This document shows positions 1 through 5,594 of a stretch of 5,594 nt of DNA, piece by piece; the first letter of the stretch is position 1, and each line of letters starts with the position of its first letter. The DNA is from Actinoplanes liguriensis (lineage in GTDB: Bacteria; Actinomycetota; Actinomycetes; Mycobacteriales; Micromonosporaceae): NCBI GenBank assembly GCA_000715855.1, contig KL571409.1, positions 23,087-28,680 of the forward strand, read 5' to 3'. The position numbers and the translations under genes were made by a program. Under the pieces are notes generated by a model. That model made no database searches, was not told the origin of the DNA, and saw only the letters and a program-made list of their open reading frames with translations.

Positions 1-801
1 GCCCAGGGCGGACAGCCCGTACGCGGATTCGATCGTCCGCAGCACGGTGTAGTGCGTGATCTTCTCGGTGTAGGAGCCGGTCTTGACGTTCGCGCCGACG
101 AACGCGGTGTAGATGTGGTTGAGCGAGAGCGAGTTGTCCTCGTCGAACGTCACGATCAGCAGGCTGTTGTGGGTCTTGGCCCACTGCGCGTACCCGTCGA
201 GGTTGTTCTTGAGCCAGGTGTTGCCGGTGCCGACCGAGCAGTCGTGCATGTCGTTGCACATGTCCGGCGTCACGAACGAGACCGTCGGGAGCTTGGTGTA
301 GTCCGACGGGAAGGTCGAGTACCGCACGTTGCTCGCGGCGGGCACGGTGCTGAAGTCGACCCAGCTGTTGTGCTTGCGCCGGTAGGTGCCGCTGGAGCAG
401 CCGGTGTAGCCGTCCGACGGCATCGCCTCGGAGTAACCCTTGAACGTCCGGCCGGCCGCGATCAGCTGGGCGCCGAGGTTGCCGGTGGTGAACGTCTTGG
501 GGCAGTCGTCGTTGGTCACGCCCTGTGTCGAGCCGGAGAACAGGGCGATGTAGTTGGGCTGGCTGGGGTGGGTGATCGCATACGACTGCGTGAACTTCGC
601 ACCCTGTGCCGCCAGGGTGGTGAAGTAGGCCGCCGAGGACGCGGTGATCTGCGAGGACGCCTTGTTCTCGAACATCACGAGGACGATGTGGTCGAAGGCC
701 GGGACGGTGGTCGCGGCCTGGGCCTGCGGTGACGCGGCGGTGACGCCGGCACCGAGCAGAGCGAGGGACGCGAGAGCGACCCCGATACGCCGTAGGGACA
801 T
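1..801 (-). CDS. Secreted phosphoesterase (acid phosphatase / phospholipase C superfamily), 3' end cut by window edge
   Basis: An unbroken minus-strand frame gives 267 residues from the ATG at 801 to base 1 with no stop reached, so the C-terminus lies outside the window. A signal peptide is clear: MSLRR, a hydrophobic core at residues 6-23, and a probable cleavage after AQA at residue 29. The mature part carries the phosphoesterase (PF04185-type) signatures in order: FDHIVLVMFENK (36-47), HPSQPNYIALFSG (78-90), PDMCNDMHD (179-187), IVTFDEDNS (216-224) and HYTVLRTIE (250-258). By analogy with AcpA-like phosphatases, E45/N46 and D220-D222 are likely metal ligands and the Ser in the HPSQPNY segment the likely nucleophile; this residue mapping is inferred. 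Four cysteines (100, 135, 182, 188) could form disulfides outside the cell. Family members end soon after the HYTVLRTIE motif, so probably only a short tail is missing, unless there is an extra C-terminal domain. Role: hydrolysis of extracellular phosphomonoesters or phosphodiesters; the exact substrate cannot be told. Confidence 0.9.
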   Translation of the reverse strand, partial: MSLRRIGVALASLALLGAGVTAASPQAQAATTVPAFDHIVLVMFENKASSQITASSAAYFTTLAAQGAKFTQSYAITHPSQPNYIALFSGSTQGVTNDDCPKTFTTGNLGAQLIAAGRTFKGYSEAMPSDGYTGCSSGTYRRKHNSWVDFSTVPAASNVRYSTFPSDYTKLPTVSFVTPDMCNDMHDCSVGTGNTWLKNNLDGYAQWAKTHNSLLIVTFDEDNSLSLNHIYTAFVGANVKTGSYTEKITHYTVLRTIESAYGLSALG

Positions 802-809
802 ACGAGCAT

Positions 810-813
810 CCTC
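810..813 (-). promoter_or_regulatory. Ribosome binding site of the phosphoesterase gene
   Basis: On the minus strand GAGG (in GAGGAT) lies 8 bases before the ATG at 801. It supports this start. A second ATG at 809-807 is in another frame and is not the start. Confidence 0.6.
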
Positions 814-889
814 GTCAAGATCATCGACGAATTTCGACACGGTACGTGGCGCAAAGGTTAAGAAACGACGTCTGTCTATTGATTGCCAA

Positions 890-909
890 CCGGGAGCGAG
901 TCCCGGGAC
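890..909. repeat. Nested inverted repeat / palindrome upstream of the c-di-GMP gene
   Basis: CCGGGA (890-895) pairs with TCCCGG (901-906) around a 5-base loop, and GTCCCGGGAC (900-909) is a perfect 10-bp palindrome overlapping the right arm. It sits 70 bases before the ATG at 979. It could be an operator for a dimeric regulator, or a small hairpin in the 5' leader. It is not followed by a T tract, so it is not an intrinsic terminator. In GC-rich DNA a chance origin is possible. Confidence 0.4.
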
Positions 910-969
910 GGACCTCAGATCCGGCTCGAACCCCCCGATAACGCGAGAGTCGGAACCACCATCGCGAAC

Positions 970-973
970 GGAG
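970..973 (+). promoter_or_regulatory. Ribosome binding site deciding the start of the GGDEF-EAL gene
   Basis: GGAG lies 5 bases before the ATG at 979. The same frame is open back to a TTG at 883, which would add 32 residues of polar sequence with no similarity to a domain start. The ATG places a basic MSTRTAR directly before the first membrane segment, so it is preferred. Confidence 0.7.
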
Positions 974-978
974 TAGGC

Positions 979-3900
979 ATGTCGACGCGAACCGCTCGCG
1001 TGGTGTTCAGCCTGTGGTGGCTGGTACTGATCACCCTGTACTACGCCTTCCCGGACGCACACCTGTACACCTGGGCGCTGCTCGGGTACTCGAGCGCGGC
1101 CGCGGTCCTCGCCGGGGTGCGGCTCCACCGGCCGGCCCAGCGCCTGCCGTGGTACCTCACCAGCCTCGCCCTGGCGTTCTTCACCACCGGCGACAGCTGG
1201 TACAACCTGCTGCTCGTCCTCGGCCGCGAACCCCGGTTCCCCGGCCTCGCCGACGTGTTCTACCTGCTGTTCTACCCGCTGCTCACGGCCGCGTTCCTGC
1301 TTTTCATAAGAGCTCGGTCGGGCCGCGGGGACAACCGGGCCGCCCTGCTCGACGCGCTGGTCCCGACGGTCGGCCTGGGCCTGCTCGCCTGGGTCTACTG
1401 GATCGCCCCGTTCACCCGGGCGCGGGACCTCTCCGTGCTGGAGAAGATCGTCTCGATCGGCTACCCGCTCGGCGACGTGCTGGTCCTGGCCATGATCCTG
1501 CGGATGCTGACCGCCACCGGCAAGCGTCCCAAGGCGCTGTCCACCCTGGGCCTGGCCATGATCGGCCTGCTCGTCTCGGACGTCTTCTACGGCCAGTCGC
1601 AGCTGCGCAGCGAGTGGCAGCTCGGCGGCCCGGTCGACCTCGGCTGGATCGTCTTCTACACGGCCATGGGCTACACCGCGCTGCGCCCGGCGATGAGCCG
1701 GCTCACCGAGCCGGCCGAGCGGTCGCGCCCGGTGATGGGCCGGCACCGGCTGGTCTGGCTCACCGCGGCCGCGCTGATCGCCCCGATCGTGCTCTGCCTC
1801 GAATACCTCCAGGGCCGCCCGGCCGAGATCGCCCGCGGGGGCATCGTCGACGCGCCGGTCATCGCGGCCGCCGCCGCGGTGATGTTCGTCCTGGTCCTGG
1901 CCCGGGTCTCGGATCTGGCCATGGCACAGCGGCAGGCCGGCGCCCGGGAGCGGGCGCTGCGCGAGGCCGGCACCCTGCTCTTCGCGGCCACCACCGAGGA
2001 CGAGGTCAGGCAGGCCGTCGAGCAGGCGATCGTGCGCCTGCTGCCGGCCGGGACGCCGTACCACCTGCAGCTGAGCCCGCCCCTGGAGGGCGGCACCGAG
2101 CTGGCCGTCACCTGGCTTCCCGGTGGCGCCGGCACCTTCCCGCTGGCGCTCTTCGTGACCCAGCCGCTGCCCGGAGGACGCCGCGGCGAGACCGTGCTCG
2201 GCGCCCCGGAGGAGGCGCTGCACGCTGTCCTGCCGTCGCTGCAGACGCTTGCCGCGCAGGTCGCGGTCGTGGTGGATCGGATCGCGCTGACCGCGGAGAT
2301 CAACCAGCGGGACAGCGAGGCGTACTTCCGCACCCTGATCCAGAGCACCGCCGACGTCATCCTGATCGTGGGCGACGACGACACCATCCGGTACGCGAGC
2401 CCGTCCGCGACCAAGCTGTTCGGCGCCCCGATCGCGGTGGACACCCCGATGTCCGCGCTGATCACCGACGACGGCCAGGGCGCGCTGCGGGACACCCTCG
2501 CCCGGGTCCGGCACGCGCACGGTGAGCTGGACGGCATCGAGCTGACCGCGCGCGGCGCCGGCCGGCGCACCATGCTGGTCGAGTGCGACCTGCGCGACCT
2601 GCGGCACGAGCAGTCCGTCGCCGGGCTGGTCGTCACCATGCGCGACGTCACCGAGCAGCGCCGCCTCGAGGACGACCTCACCCACCAGGCGTTCCACGAC
2701 TCCCTGACCGGGCTGGCCAACCGGGTGCTGTTCCGCAACCGGCTGGAGCAGGCGTACATGGTCGCCGAGCGCGACGCCGCCACGCTGGGCGTGCTCTTCG
2801 TCGACCTGGACGACTTCAAGGAGGTCAACGACACCCTCGGGCACGCCGTCGGCGACCAGCTGCTGCTCGCCGTCGCCCAGCGGATCTCCTCGATCATCGG
2901 GGCCGGCAGCACCGCGGCCCGAATGGGCGGCGACGAGTTCGCCATCCTGGTCGAGCAGAGCAACAGCGCGGACGACACCGAGGACATGGCGGCCCGGATC
3001 GTCGCCGAGCTCGCGGCCCCGCTCGAGGTGCCGGACGGCGAGGGCGGCCTGCACCTGGTCAGCGGCAAGGTCAGCATCGGCGTCGCGGTCAACCGGGACG
3101 CCGACAACGCCACCGAGCTGCTGCGCCACGCCGACCTCGCGCTCTACCTGGCCAAGGGCATGGGCAAGGGCGGCTGGCAGCGCTACCAGAGCGACCTGGC
3201 GCACTCGATGGTGCAGCGCCTGGAGATGCGTACCCAGCTGCACGAGGCGATCGAGGACGAGCAGTTCATGCTGCAGTACCAGCCGATCGTCGAGCTCGCC
3301 GACCAGCGGGTCACCGGCGTCGAGGCGCTGGTGCGCTGGCAGCACCCGACCCGCGGGCTGCTCGGCCCGTTCCACTTCGTGGAGGCCGCCGAGGAGAACG
3401 GCGCGATCGTCGGCATCGGCAGCTGGGTGCTGCGCGAGGCGCTGCGGCAGATCGCCACGTGGAAGGCCGCGGACCCCGGGACCACGCTGCGCTACGTCAG
3501 CGTGAACGTGTCACCGCTGCAGTTCCGCGCGTCGGACTTCGTCGAGCAGGTCCGCGAGGCGCTCACCGAGGCCGGGGCACAGCCCGAGTGGCTGCTGCTG
3601 GAGATCACCGAGAGCCTGGTCCTCAAGGACGCCGACAAGGTGATCCAGGACCTGCGCGCCCTGCGGGCCATGGGGGTCCGGGTGGCCATCGACGACTTCG
3701 GTACCGGATACAGCTCGCTCAGCTACTTGCGGCAGATGCCGGTGGACGTGCTGAAGCTGGACAAGTCGTTCATCGACGACATTCTGACAAGCCGGCAGCA
3801 GCACGCCCTCGTCGACGCGATCGTGACGCTGGCCGGGAACCTGGATCTCGCCGTCGTGGCCGAGGGCATCGAGGAGGCCGGGCAGCGGATCGCGCTGGAC

Positions 3901-4008
3901 ACCATGGGCTGCCACTACGGGCAGGGGTACCACTTCGCCAAGCCGCTGTGGCCCACGGAGATCCCTGCGATGACCACTTCCGCCCGGCCGGCTGCGCTCT
4001 CGGCATGA
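979..4008 (+). CDS. Membrane-bound bifunctional diguanylate cyclase/phosphodiesterase (10 TM-GAF-like-PAS-GGDEF-EAL)
   Basis: This 1009-residue protein makes and/or breaks cyclic di-GMP at the inner face of the membrane. Residues 1-312 hold about ten hydrophobic segments (near 9-26, 31-48, 58-81, 90-110, 124-143, 157-177, 188-206, 219-237, 258-277, 292-311). Residues about 328-436 look like a divergent GAF domain, and 445-560 are a PAS domain ending in the MRDVTEQRRLEDDL linker. The GGDEF domain (about 565-735) has DSLTGLANR (574-582), metal and substrate residues D609, N617 and D626, and an intact GGDEF at 650-654. The allosteric RxxD I-site is absent: its place, five residues before GGDEF, reads GAGS. 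The EAL domain (about 750-995) keeps E782 (EALVR), N843, E875/E878 (EITE), D905/D906 (DDFGTG), K926, E962 and Q982 (GQGYHFAKP), so it should be an active phosphodiesterase. Streptomyces RmdB is a known protein of similar plan. Which activity dominates, and the signal sensed, are unknown. Confidence 0.95.
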   Translation: MSTRTARVVFSLWWLVLITLYYAFPDAHLYTWALLGYSSAAAVLAGVRLHRPAQRLPWYLTSLALAFFTTGDSWYNLLLVLGREPRFPGLADVFYLLFYPLLTAAFLLFIRARSGRGDNRAALLDALVPTVGLGLLAWVYWIAPFTRARDLSVLEKIVSIGYPLGDVLVLAMILRMLTATGKRPKALSTLGLAMIGLLVSDVFYGQSQLRSEWQLGGPVDLGWIVFYTAMGYTALRPAMSRLTEPAERSRPVMGRHRLVWLTAAALIAPIVLCLEYLQGRPAEIARGGIVDAPVIAAAAAVMFVLVLARVSDLAMAQRQAGARERALREAGTLLFAATTEDEVRQAVEQAIVRLLPAGTPYHLQLSPPLEGGTELAVTWLPGGAGTFPLALFVTQPLPGGRRGETVLGAPEEALHAVLPSLQTLAAQVAVVVDRIALTAEINQRDSEAYFRTLIQSTADVILIVGDDDTIRYASPSATKLFGAPIAVDTPMSALITDDGQGALRDTLARVRHAHGELDGIELTARGAGRRTMLVECDLRDLRHEQSVAGLVVTMRDVTEQRRLEDDLTHQAFHDSLTGLANRVLFRNRLEQAYMVAERDAATLGVLFVDLDDFKEVNDTLGHAVGDQLLLAVAQRISSIIGAGSTAARMGGDEFAILVEQSNSADDTEDMAARIVAELAAPLEVPDGEGGLHLVSGKVSIGVAVNRDADNATELLRHADLALYLAKGMGKGGWQRYQSDLAHSMVQRLEMRTQLHEAIEDEQFMLQYQPIVELADQRVTGVEALVRWQHPTRGLLGPFHFVEAAEENGAIVGIGSWVLREALRQIATWKAADPGTTLRYVSVNVSPLQFRASDFVEQVREALTEAGAQPEWLLLEITESLVLKDADKVIQDLRALRAMGVRVAIDDFGTGYSSLSYLRQMPVDVLKLDKSFIDDILTSRQQHALVDAIVTLAGNLDLAVVAEGIEEAGQRIALDTMGCHYGQGYHFAKPLWPTEIPAMTTSARPAALSA

Positions 4009-4074
4009 ATCCTGAGCATGCCCACCACGCAACGATCCACCTTACGTACGGAAAATCCGATTTGTTCTCGACTG

Positions 4075-4120
4075 TCGGTTACCGAACACTCACTCACAGG
4101 GTGAGGGGCCCGGTTATCGA
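4075..4120. repeat. Pair of CGGTTAYCGA direct repeats, the first an 11-base palindrome
   Basis: TCGGTTACCGA (4075-4085) is a perfect inverted repeat around a central T. CGGTTATCGA (4111-4120) copies ten of its bases with one change, 35 bases downstream. Together they lie 38-83 bases before the GTG start at 4158, where an operator for the acetyltransferase gene would be expected. The function is inferred from position only. Confidence 0.4.
4093..4105. repeat. Short hairpin CTCAC-AGG-GTGAG between the two direct repeats
   Basis: CTCAC (4093-4097) pairs with GTGAG (4101-4105) around a 3-base loop. It lies between the two CGGTTAYCGA copies. There is no following T tract, so an intrinsic terminator for the upstream gene is not supported. 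It may be part of an operator cluster or chance. Confidence 0.3.
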
Positions 4121-4157
4121 CTAGCGCGACCGGCCGGTAGGGGGCAGGGTCACAGGG

Positions 4158-4820
4158 GTGCTGAACAACCCCGTGTGGGCCGCCCTCTCCGGGCCGCAGG
4201 CCGGCTATGCCGAGGCCGCCGGAGACGCCGCCCGATACCTGCCCGAGATCGCCCCGTTCTGCGCCGTGAGCGACCCGGCCGACCCGGCCGCCTGGCGCGA
4301 CCTGGCCGGCCTGACCGACCACGCCCTGCTCACCGGCCCCGCGCTCAGCCCGCCGGCCGGCTGGGTCGAGGAGTCCCGGATGATGGGCGTGCAGATGGTC
4401 GGCACCGCGATGTCCGCGGTCGACGACCCGGAGGCGATCCCGCTCACCGAGCACGACGTGCCGGAGATGCTGGAGCTGGTCGCGAGGGCGCAGCCCGGCC
4501 CGTTCCGCAAGCGCACCCTCGACCTCGGCCGCTACCTGGGCATCCGTGCCAAGGACGGCCGGCTGATCTCGATGGCCGGCGAGCGTTTCCGGATGCCCGG
4601 CTGGACCGAGGTGTCCGCGGTCTGCACCGACCCGGAGTTCCGCGGCAAGGGACTCGGCGCGCGGCTCACCCTCGCCGTCGCGGCCGGCATCCTGACCCGG
4701 GGCGAGCTGCCGTTCCTGCACGCCGTGCACGACAACGAGAACGCGATCCGCCTCTACAGCCGGCTCGGCTTCTCCCACAACGCCGACGTGGTCTTCGCGA
4801 GCTTCCGCCGCGTCGGCTAG
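4158..4820 (+). CDS. GNAT family N-acetyltransferase (FR47-like)
   Basis: This 220-residue protein is predicted to transfer an acetyl group from acetyl-CoA to an amine; the acceptor is unknown. The C-terminal half is a typical GNAT fold: residues 150-161 (TEVSAVCTDPEF) form the strand before the acetyl-CoA pyrophosphate loop RGKGLG (162-167), followed by a helix (168-181), HAVHDNENAIRLY (188-200) and the final RLGF (202-205). The N..N-A..LY-x-rLGF ending is typical of FR47-like (PF08445) members. The N-terminal half (1-90) is divergent, as in other two-lobed members. No signal peptide or membrane segment is present, so it acts in the cytoplasm. The start is GTG, chosen for the AGGG 8 bases upstream; an in-frame GTG at 4173 is possible but has a poorer site. 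The TAG stop overlaps the stop of the convergent gene by 4 bases. Confidence 0.88.
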   Translation: MLNNPVWAALSGPQAGYAEAAGDAARYLPEIAPFCAVSDPADPAAWRDLAGLTDHALLTGPALSPPAGWVEESRMMGVQMVGTAMSAVDDPEAIPLTEHDVPEMLELVARAQPGPFRKRTLDLGRYLGIRAKDGRLISMAGERFRMPGWTEVSAVCTDPEFRGKGLGARLTLAVAAGILTRGELPFLHAVHDNENAIRLYSRLGFSHNADVVFASFRRVG

Positions 4821-5594
4821 AGCTGCCCGTGGTTCGGGGGCAGCACGTCCCCGAGCTCGTAGGCGGCGATGTGCACGTACTTGTAGTCCAAGGGGTCGTG
4901 GACGCTGTGCGTGCGGGCGTTGCGCCAGTGGCGGTCCAGGTCGTACTTCGCGGCGGCTGAGCTCGTGCCGCACATCTGGAACAGCTCCGAGCCCGCCTCG
5001 ACCGCGACCTCGCTCCCGAACGCCTTCGCGGCCGCGACGGCCAGCGAGCCCCGAGCCGCGGCGTCGGCGTCCGCCGGGGTCAGGGTTATCTCTTCGAGGG
5101 TACGGGCGGCGGACTCCAGCAGCGCCTCGGCCGCCCGCACCTTCGCGGCGATCCGGCCGTAACGGTGCCGGACGAGCGGATCCTCCACGGCCGTCGACGC
5201 CCCGGCCCGGACCGCCTCGGTGGACGGCCGCGCCTTCGTCCGCAGATAGTCGCGCGCGTCGGCCAGCGCCGCGCCGGCGATGCCCACCTCGATCGCCGCG
5301 TGGTAGAGCTGCGCCCGTGCGCCGAGCTGCTGCGGCTGCTCGTACGCGTGCGCGTAGTCCAGGCGCAGCCCCGGCTCGACCGGCACCCCGGTGAAGGTGG
5401 CCGTGCCGCTGATCGTGGCGCGCTGCCCGATCACGTCCCAGTCGGAGTCGACGGCCACCCCCTCGGCGTCCCGGGCGACGAACGCGAGCACCAGCCGGCC
5501 CTGCTCGTCGAGGGCGCTGACCGCGATCCAGGCGCTGGTCAGCGCACCGGTCGTGTAGTACTTCACGCCGTCGAGGCGGCCGCCGGAGATCTTC
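4817..5594 (-). CDS. Acyl-CoA-dehydrogenase-fold flavin monooxygenase, SfnB/DszC-like; N-terminus cut by window edge
   Basis: The frame is open from the right edge to a TAG at 4819-4817, giving 258 visible residues; a family member has about 400, so roughly the first third is missing. The internal GTG at 5566 is not the true start, because the frame continues upstream with the conserved strand KISGGRLDGVKYYTTGA. Further visible features are the middle beta domain (LVLAFVARD, then DWDVIGQRATISGTATF) and the C-terminal four-helix domain, including SELFQMCGTSSAAAKYDLDR and the closing RNARTHSVHDP (4924-4892). The latter motif, with its histidines, marks the SfnB/DszC/SfnC monooxygenase branch (Acyl-CoA_dh_2 C-terminal domain) rather than true acyl-CoA dehydrogenases. 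Known relatives use reduced FMN from a separate reductase and oxygen to oxidise sulfur compounds (dimethyl sulfone use, dibenzothiophene desulfurisation) or other small substrates. A role in sulfur scavenging is therefore likely but not proven; no sulfonate or reductase gene lies in the window. Confidence 0.85.
   Translation of the reverse strand, partial: KISGGRLDGVKYYTTGALTSAWIAVSALDEQGRLVLAFVARDAEGVAVDSDWDVIGQRATISGTATFTGVPVEPGLRLDYAHAYEQPQQLGARAQLYHAAIEVGIAGAALADARDYLRTKARPSTEAVRAGASTAVEDPLVRHRYGRIAAKVRAAEALLESAARTLEEITLTPADADAAARGSLAVAAAKAFGSEVAVEAGSELFQMCGTSSAAAKYDLDRHWRNARTHSVHDPLDYKYVHIAAYELGDVLPPNHGQL

Larger units (their letters stand above)
802..978. promoter_or_regulatory. Divergent intergenic control region
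   Basis: This 177-base gap separates two divergently transcribed genes, so it must hold promoters for both. Bases about 829-889 are clearly poorer in G/C than the flanking genes, which fits promoter DNA. A minus-strand TTGGCA (889-884) resembles a -35 hexamer, but no convincing -10 (TANNNT) stands at the right distance, so no promoter is called. The right half contains the palindrome at 890-909, listed separately. No small gene is supported here. Confidence 0.6.
4009..4157. other. Intergenic spacer between the GGDEF-EAL and acetyltransferase genes
   Basis: This 149-base spacer has an A/T-richer stretch (about 4040-4095) suggesting a separate promoter for the downstream gene. TTGTTC (4062-4067) could be a -35 element, with AACACT (4085-4090) as a weak -10 at 17 bases. 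Two further small inverted repeats overlap at 4049-4059 (CGGA-AAA-TCCG) and 4053-4063 (AAAT-CCG-ATTT). Just before the next gene is a purine-rich run, with AGGG at 4146-4149, 8 bases before the GTG. No clear terminator and no small ORF are seen. Confidence 0.4.

Noticed and set aside
52..732. A 226-residue plus-strand frame opposite the phosphoesterase
   Set aside because: The translation is Val/Arg/Gly-rich without motifs, whereas the minus strand gives a signal peptide and the full phosphoesterase motif set.
842..870. Possible PhoP (PHO box) site upstream of the phosphoesterase (minus-strand CTTAACC)
   Set aside because: Only one unit matches GTTCACC in 5 of 7 positions; neighbouring 11-base units do not match, so a PHO box is not supported.
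883..978. TTG start at 883 for the GGDEF-EAL protein
   Set aside because: It would run through the palindrome and add a polar 32-residue tail without a good ribosome binding site; ATG at 979 has GGAG 5 bases upstream.
2583..4124. Long alternative plus-strand frames inside the GGDEF-EAL gene (1014-2525 and 2583-4124), and a minus-strand frame at 1671-3113
   Set aside because: Low-complexity Arg/Ala/Gly/Pro-rich or Ser-rich products with no domain, fully overlapping a gene with clear domains; frame shadows of G/C-biased third positions.
4130..4137. CCGGCCGG palindrome as a terminator of the GGDEF-EAL gene
   Set aside because: Eight-base G/C palindrome without loop or T tract; expected by chance in DNA of this composition.
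3915..4973. A 352-residue minus-strand frame spanning the end of the GGDEF-EAL gene, the spacer and the acetyltransferase
   Set aside because: It runs across three unrelated regions and has no domain-like sequence; shadow frame.

Overview
The window is high-GC DNA with strong third-position G/C bias, SD-led ATG/GTG starts and long spurious antisense frames, as expected for a high-GC actinomycete. The protein styles (a twin-arginine-free secreted phosphoesterase, a polytopic GAF-PAS-GGDEF-EAL protein, an FR47-type acetyltransferase and an SfnB-type flavoprotein) fit Micromonosporaceae or Streptomyces-like soil bacteria. The family-level assignment is inference only. No RNA gene, mobile element, CRISPR array or attachment site was seen.

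Layout: (1) bases 1-801, minus strand, a secreted phosphoesterase of the acid phosphatase/phospholipase C superfamily, almost complete but cut by the left edge. (2) Bases 802-978, a divergent intergenic region with the only A/T-rich stretch on that side and a perfect 10-bp palindrome. (3) Bases 979-4008, plus strand, a 1009-residue membrane-bound c-di-GMP enzyme that carries both a diguanylate cyclase (GGDEF) and a phosphodiesterase (EAL) domain with all the catalytic residues I can recognise. (4) Bases 4009-4157, a spacer rich in short inverted and direct repeats. (5) Bases 4158-4820, plus strand, a GNAT acetyltransferase. (6) Bases 4817-5594, minus strand, the C-terminal two thirds of an acyl-CoA-dehydrogenase-fold monooxygenase of the SfnB/DszC type, cut by the right edge.

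The genes do not form an obvious pathway. The phosphoesterase and the c-di-GMP gene are divergent and share a 177-base control region. The acetyltransferase and the SfnB-like gene converge, and their stop codons overlap in a CTAG tetranucleotide. The most interesting object is the N-terminal membrane sensor of the c-di-GMP enzyme: about ten membrane segments, of which the last eight look like a tandem duplication of a four-helix unit about 129 residues long, with conserved D-x-[WF]-Y and D-x-x-[YW]-x-x-F-Y signatures in each half.
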